Part shown: piece by piece, positions 60,601 to 64,000 of the stretch
How the letters are laid out: each line of letters starts with the position of its first letter
How positions within the stretch are numbered: the stretch's first letter is position 1
Assembly (NCBI GenBank): GCA_944548615.1
Contig: OX155952.1
Span: 682,001 to 746,000, forward strand
Source of the DNA: Micropterix aruncella
Taxonomy: Eukaryota > Arthropoda > Insecta > Lepidoptera > Micropterigidae
Length of the DNA stretch: 64,000 nucleotides
Direction of reading: 5' to 3'
The notes under the pieces: model-generated
What the model was told of the DNA's origin: nothing
The model's database searches: none
Seen by the model: the letters and a program-made list of their open reading frames with translations, nothing else
Program-made: the position numbers and the translations under genes

Positions 60601-63164
60601 GAAGTAGATCATTTAAAAAATGATCACATGATTCACATGAAACTTTAGACCTTTATCTAATTATTCGTATATGTTATTATACTATACTCTTATCAGCATA
60701 CACCTCCAAACACCAATAACCTTGCTCCTTAGAGCTATTCAGAGGATAGTTTATGTCCCCTTTGTAGCAATACCCTATGCACAAACATATGTATTCTAAC
60801 TAGCTGCAAGCCCAGATTGGTGAATGAGGCAAGCCCGACATACCTTTTTGTGTTTTTTAAGCTTTTTATATAAAAAAAAGTGGTGCCTCTTTACTCTTGA
60901 ATCTTCAGTTTGAAATTTATCATATACAGTTTGAAATTTAACATACTTATCAGCAGTCACATACCTGCGGTGGCTTTAAGAAATGCCGTTTTATTTGCTT
61001 GAGCGAGTGAAATCAAGTTAAGACAGATCTCACCACAAGGGACAATTTCTTCCATTGTTTATCAGGCAATAAAAAAAAAACAAACCAATTGAAATTAAAC
61101 AATACAAATTCTGCTGGTTCAAAAGAAACGGAACTAAATACGGAACATGCTCGCATTCATATAGATACATATATTGTTTTGCGTAATTTGCTACAGGATA
61201 GAATGAGGGGACCACTGATTTTGAAAGCCCATGTGTGCGAGCGAGATGACTAGCCGAACTGAACTCAGCGAATTGTCGCTTTGTCGAAGTTGTTTTGTCA
61301 CGTGGAGCGATCTGTGTCCGCTAGATAGCAATAGGCACTCGCAAATTCATATATTAGCTTAGCGACCTTTTAAGGAAGATTTTTAAGAGATAAGGCAAGT
61401 CAGGCTTTTGGGATTGTATGAGGGAACCGCCACTGGCTGCAAGTTGGTTTTAGATCAAAGACGGTATACTTACCGCCATGACAAAGTCCTTGCTGTTATT
61501 CGCAAGGTAATTAACCTGTCAGTGTCTTGTGCCTACGAGGGTCTGACAGTACACTCCGAAGCCCCAATACAGATTTTGCGGGATGGCAGGAAACATTCCA
61601 CTACAAAACGTTCTCAATAATTGAGAAAGCTTCAGATCGGATTCTGGAGGTCGATGCGGTCTTTAAGCAGTATAAATTCCCTGAATGTTTCGGATGCATT
61701 GCCCTCCGGCCAGATATAACACTTTACACCTTATCTCAGACAATAGATCTTATTGTAGAATTAACTGTTCCATGGGAATCAAACATTGCAAAAGACCAGA
61801 AGTACAAATTAAATAAATACTATGATATTGCAAATGCCGTGACCCGGAACGGCTTCACTGTTCACCTTAACGCGGTGGAAGTTGGCACTCGTGGCCTGCC
61901 AGCCAAGTCTCTGTTTCGACTCTTTAAATAAAGATCTTGGTTTCTCCAGGAAAATAATCCACTTATTCCTAGAAAAAACTTTCTAAAACCGCAATTTCCG
62001 CAGTTACCTTTTCGGAAGCCAGCCTTGGTGTGCAAAAACGATGGCACACATTTTTGGTCAATTTAGTATATAAATACATTTATTTTTAAATTAATTATCT
62101 CTTGTTACCTAATAATAGCAATACCTAATAATAGTCATGTATTCATATATTTATATAATAAATATGGAGGCCGGCCGAAATGGCTACGCCTGGAGTTAGT
62201 TAGTTAGTTAGTTATACTGGGCGTTCCTCCGCAAGTCGACATCCAGTGTGCCTATTTTGCGTGTAATGGGGGTAGCGCTATTCCACCCACCCCAGCTCCT
62301 CGACGAAAGCCAGCAGGGCTTTCAGGTTTCCTGCCGCCTCGCGCAGGGTGCCTGGGGTCCCAAGGTGTTTTGTCCTGTATACTTCTACCTGTTTACAATC
62401 TAGCAGAATGTGTTTTGTGGTTTCTTCCGCCTCCATGCATGCTCTGCACATAGGGCTATTCGTTCCGCCCATTTTGAACAGGTGTTTGTTTAGTGTGTTG
62501 TGTCCTGTTATCAGTCCCACTAGTTTGCGTAGTTGGGGCCTTTTTGTCCTTAGAAGTGTTTTGGTAAGTTTGTGGTTGTATTCCATTACTATTTCTTTGG
62601 TTTGTCTGCAGGTGTCTATCTCTTTCCAGTGTGTTTGATGTAGTTGTTTGTAGTGGTTGTCAAGTTGGTTGTTTATGTGCGAGTATAGTAGGGGCACGAT
62701 AGGTTCGGGTCCGTATGCCGGTGTGTCTGAGCCCTTACGGGCTAGTTCATCCGCAGCATCGTTTCCTCTTGAGTTACTGTGTCCCTTGATCCATTGCAGT
62801 GTCACCTTATTGCCTTTTCCGCATACCTCGAGGAGGCTTTGATGGCATTCGTATATGAGCCCGGATGTAAATCTATCGCTTCCCAGTGCTACGCCTGGAT
62901 CTGTTAACCACCGCAACCACCGATCGGTGTTTTTGGCCTCCCAGAGGTTAAAGTTACTCTTCTTAAGGTCTTTTGGAATCGATTTTCAGAGTCATGTTCT
63001 TTTTTATTCATTTAATTTTAAAAGCTTTTATCAGTTTCAGTTTCAACAACATTCACAACTGGATAGATGGCATTCGGGAGGATATTGAAGGGGAAATTGT
63101 GCGATTACAACACAGCGATGAGCATTCAGTCATTATGCTGGCATGGATGCTTCTTTCTTTACAG
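51622..63164 (+). CDS. Nup188: Nuclear pore scaffold protein Nup188, N-terminal exons (partial gene)
   Basis: Exons: a short start exon (51622/51629 to 51639/51644), 51775-51985, 58427-59028 and 63041-63164. The gene continues past the window. Phases match at all internal junctions (0 at 51985/58427, 2 at 59028/63041, 0 at 63164). The product resembles the Nup188 N-terminus: FWKQLWHTTNGYN, LLYFKPASNESL, then LREQVEILQILLLTLSEISP and QHSDEHSVIMLAWMLLSLQ. Recognition is from the pattern of the family's N-terminal helical domain (LLAWALL-type segment, LREQ motif, KE-AP linker). Nup188 is a structural subunit of the inner ring of the nuclear pore complex, partnering Nup93 in other animals. The first exon is uncertain. 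Confidence 0.85.
51775..51985 (+). CDS. Nup188: Nup188 exon 2
   Basis: The acceptor is AAAATTGCAG|TTTTTGG and the donor is TTACTT|GTGAGT. It encodes FWKQLWHTTNGYNSFTSEDV, a long helix, ELGLLYFKPASNESL and ILPIVEQLSKLL, 70 full codons plus one base. This corresponds to the start of the Nup188 helical domain. Confidence 0.85.
52338..54997 (+). mobile_element. hAT transposon, near-complete
   Basis: The 8-bp TSD is CTCATGGC (52330-52337 and 54998-55005). TIRs are CAGTGACGGCTC at the left and GAGCCGCCTCTG at the right. It is 2660 bp with one transposase gene in its own sense orientation (52815-54931). The target was the RTE LINE in Nup188 intron 2. It is the most complete DNA transposon in the window. 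Confidence 0.93.
52815..54931 (+). pseudogene. hAT transposase (DUF4371/ZMYM1-like), one frameshift
   Basis: Two frames make one protein. The first (52815-53762, 315 codons) has a zinc-finger-like entry region (WLCGCEETNKLFCFPCLVFG) and the start of the RNase H-like fold (VAIQADESTDCSIIQQLVFI). The second (to 54931; first ATG 53792) continues with GQSYDGAAVMSGSTNGVQ, YYVHCYAHQLNLILEKCA, RWNYNTRTVKVLYDNL and the hAT dimerisation motif SVESERCFSTLNKFK. The break is at the A9 run (53750-53758), where a length change shifts the frame. All other signature motifs, including the DES and YDGA acidic positions, are intact. Confidence 0.9.
55082..56270. mobile_element. Non-autonomous hAT element
   Basis: The 8-bp TSD is CCAGATAG (55074-55081 and 56271-56278). 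TIRs are CAGCCGCGGATC at the left and GGTCCGCCCCTG at the right. Subterminal GGCTGCAGCCCAGGGCCCC and TAGCCCAGGGCCCC are similar blocks. It is 1189 bp. The interior (55400-55850) includes (AAT)n and a run of ATGTGTCGTAACATGTCGTA repeats, with no transposase. Confidence 0.88.
57240..57520 (-). mobile_element. tRNA-derived SINE with LINE-type 3' end
   Basis: The minus-strand head (57520-57446) is tRNA-like: GGCCCGGTGGCATAGTGGTT with box A TGGCATAGTGG (57513-57503) and box B GGTTCGATTCC (57469-57459), acceptor arms GGCCCGG / CTGGGTC. The body continues to a tail reading GGTTGTAAGAGATTGTCGTA, CAATAAACCCGCTC, CAATAAAGAGTAT and (AAAC/AAAT)n. The tail resembles the 3' end of the LINE family at 13861, 3762 and 59802. 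It is probably transcribed by Pol III and moved by that LINE's RT. It lies in Nup188 intron 2. Confidence 0.82.
57898..58165 (+). repeat. Interspersed repeat, copy 2 of 2 in window
   Basis: It matches 2815-3084 over about 265 bp in the same orientation (ATGTATGTTTTCCGTTTCTT, GAGTGTCATAGGGTACCTTA, AAATAGTTGTCTAAATGTCC). It lies about 260 bp before Nup188 exon 3. The intervening AACCGGACATCTGGCAACCC is a further short repeat-like sequence. Confidence 0.75.
58427..59028 (+). CDS. Nup188: Nup188 exon 3
   Basis: The acceptor is TTTGTATCTTAG|GATCTT and the donor is CTTTCAAAG|GTTGGT; 602 nt. It encodes DLDGFQSWDVMLHYLSNESH, then helices including EIWSFYNSERLFMLKLLKTI, LLQQFEYLVKESAP, QRQWIDRNLREQVEILQILL and FRAHAFGKLPSYSKHLN. 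The frame is fully open and in phase with both neighbours. Confidence 0.9.
59134..59544. mobile_element. Internally deleted mariner (MITE)
   Basis: TA at 59132-59133 and 59545-59546 flank inverted ends TAAGAGGGTAGATTGAAAAG ... TTTCCAGAATGGGCAAG and the inverse CTTGCCCATTCCGGAAACTT ... CCCTCGTA. It is 411 bp with no open transposase. It lies in Nup188 intron 3. Confidence 0.88.
59587..60240. mobile_element. TA-flanked TIR element (TAGATTG family), degraded right end
   Basis: The left end is TAGATTGCTCAACATCATAG plus TACGTTTTGGCA, with the GGTGGCGCTGATAGCACTGTCC interior block. The right part (AGGGAAGATTATTGAATGTTTGG) matches the interior of the copy at 17975-18780, but the terminal repeat is not readable; GGAAATACGAGTGCTAAT is locally duplicated there. 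It contains a LINE tail at 59802-59876. Confidence 0.65.
59802..59876 (-). mobile_element. LINE/SINE 3' tail fragment
   Basis: CCCTTTATTGCACAATAAAA, GGTGGACTTATTGCTACATA and CAATATCTTCCAGTCAA match the 3' terminus of the LINE at 13861 and the SINE at 57240. Only about 75 bp are present, flanked by AATGA repeats. It is an extremely short 5'-truncated insertion or a SINE remnant. Confidence 0.65.
60241..60694. other. Nup188 intron 3, no feature recognised
   Basis: AT-rich intron sequence. A 78-codon minus frame over repeated ALVFPNIQ-type units derives from the GGAAATACGAGTGC duplication and is not a gene. Confidence 0.4.
60695..61990 (+). pseudogene. R2/NeSL-like LINE fragment, interrupted
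   Basis: The left part, 60695-60810, matches 27175-27290 (the zinc-knuckle region), and the right part, 61432-61990, matches 27285-27860. It encodes CKLVLDQRRYTYRHDKVLAV, then FGCIALRPDITLYTLSQTID and LIVELTVPWESNIAKDQ, the restriction-like endonuclease core. The frame changes near 61570 and a stop follows at 61929. About 620 bp of unrelated sequence separates the halves. It lies in Nup188 intron 3. Confidence 0.78.
60811..61431. mobile_element. Unidentified insertion in the R2-like fragment
   Basis: The LINE sequence stops at TAGCTGCAAG (60801-60810) and resumes with TGGCTGCAAG, so a 7-10 bp duplication (CTGCAAG) flanks about 620 bp. The interior has no terminal inverted repeat, RT or transposase motif that I can see, and its class is unknown. 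Confidence 0.5.
62195..62887 (-). mobile_element. 5'-truncated R1-like LINE with (TTAG)n tail
   Basis: The flanking 12-bp direct repeat is GCTACGCCTGGA (62183-62194 and 62888-62899). The minus-strand frame has the last third of RNase H (LQWIKGHSNSRGNDAADELA) and the zinc knuckle CRACMEAEETTKHILLDC, nearly identical to the copy at 28814-29674. The tail is GTTAGTTAGTTAGTTAGTTA in plus-strand reading. The empty site is visible in the related repeat at 39626-39712. It lies in Nup188 intron 3. Confidence 0.92.
63041..63164 (+). CDS. Nup188: Nup188 exon 4
   Basis: The acceptor is ATCAGTTTCAG|TTTCAAC and the donor is TTTACAG|GTAAGC; 124 nt. The first base completes a codon from exon 3. It encodes FNNIHNWIDGIREDIEGEIV, then RLQHSDEHSVIMLAWMLLSL and Q. 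The LAW-x-LL segment is typical of Nup188 at this point. Confidence 0.85.
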
Positions 63165-64000
63165 GTAAGCGTAAAGTATCGAAGGAAAAGTATCGATACT
63201 TTTGGCATAATTATCAGCTCCGATATATCAATACTTTAAATATAGAGTAATTTAACCCCGCCTCTCGCGAAGTAAAAATTCACCTATCACTTTTGCGCGC
63301 GACATATTCGGGCGTAAAATCGACGCGAGTCAACGGCCTTGAGAAAAACGATCATAACTTATAAACCACTAAACGGATTAAAAAAAGATAAAGAGAAAAA
63401 TGATCGCATTGAAATTTGACATATAAAACATTATAACCTTATCTCGTAAAACAATTAAGATAATAATGAATAAATATTACAAAATTGGCCAACTGAAAAA
63501 ACTCTCCTATAAAATCATTTCGATTTTTTTGTCACAAAATACGTAAAATATGCAAAAATTGAAAATACAGTTATGTTCTTTATTAAATGCTTTACCAAAA
63601 CGATAATTTTTTTTTACTTATTTGTATACAAAAATATTTATTTATTCAGCCAAGAAAAATTTTATGTATTCTCTTAAAAAAAAAAATTTTTAATTTTTAA
63701 TTTGTGACTACTGGTGGTATTTTTTTATATGAAATTCTTTCAAAATAACTTTATTACTACATCACACTTCTTAGAAATCACACCAGAACTTTGAGCTTTG
63801 TCTGATATTATAGAAATATCTAAAGTTTTGAGAGTTTGCGTCCGAACTTAATAATAAACTTTGAATACTCATAATATAAAATTTGTTAGATTTTTTCAAT
63901 TATATTGTCTTATCATAGACTTATTATATGTCTAATAACTAATTACTATACTCCAAAGAGTCACATTTCATCAAAAACTATGGAAAATCGCACTTTATTC
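63165..64000. other. Nup188 intron 4 start; no further exon seen
   Basis: It follows the GTAAGC donor. It contains the palindrome AAGTATCGATACTT near 63189 and a short GC-rich patch (63258-63350), then long AT-rich sequence. No open frame with Nup188 likeness is seen to the window end. Confidence 0.5.

Noticed and set aside
62195..62220. Telomeric repeat tract
   Set aside because: The unit is TTAG, not the insect TTAGG, and it is the 3' tail of a LINE with a target-site duplication.

Overview
This window is eukaryotic nuclear DNA from an insect, most likely a moth or butterfly. The background is AT-rich. Both host genes have spliced, phase-consistent exons. The repeats are of insect type: short Helitrons with TATAATATTAGTATAGAT and CAGCTAG ends, R1/jockey/CR1/RTE LINEs, hAT, mariner, and TTAA-flanked piggyBac-type elements. 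The lepidopteran call rests on repeat style, not on a diagnostic gene. Nothing bacterial is present, and I see no CRISPR array or rRNA gene. The only tRNA-like sequence is a SINE head.

Two host genes were recovered by joining exons with canonical GT-AG sites. (1) A minus-strand gene (46642 to 35807, six exons, 854 codons, all five junction phases consistent) encodes a long low-complexity region followed by two C-terminal BRCT domains of BRCA1/BARD1 type. Its introns carry Helitrons, GC-rich retroposons, a CR1-like LINE, a piggyBac MITE and pieces of an R2/NeSL-like LINE. (2) A plus-strand gene (from about 51.6 kb past the right end) encodes the N-terminus of the nuclear pore scaffold protein Nup188. 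Its 6.4-kb and 4.0-kb introns hold an RTE LINE broken by two different hAT elements, a SINE, mariner and TA-flanked MITEs, and R2-like and R1-like LINE fragments. A LINE with an uninterrupted 934-codon ORF lies about 0.5 kb upstream of Nup188.

The left half (1 to 35 kb) has no host gene I can support and is a mosaic of nested transposons. Its most striking component is an unnamed GC-rich retroposon of about 580-690 bp with at least twelve copies. Several copies have 8-14 bp target-site duplications. One end is variable (5' truncation); the other, near a small hairpin built on ACGGG-TTCG-CCCGT, is almost always kept. Two full-length, diverged copies stand head to tail between three copies of the same 14-bp target. 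Other notable structures are a 120-bp (40-codon) minisatellite inside an inverted repeat, R1-like LINEs ending in (TTAG)n rather than poly(A), and several short perfect palindromes at rearrangement points.

Limits: all family calls come from reading motifs by eye, with no database search. Exon models are read from splice signals, phase and remembered family resemblance. TE clades are given only as far as the visible motifs allow.
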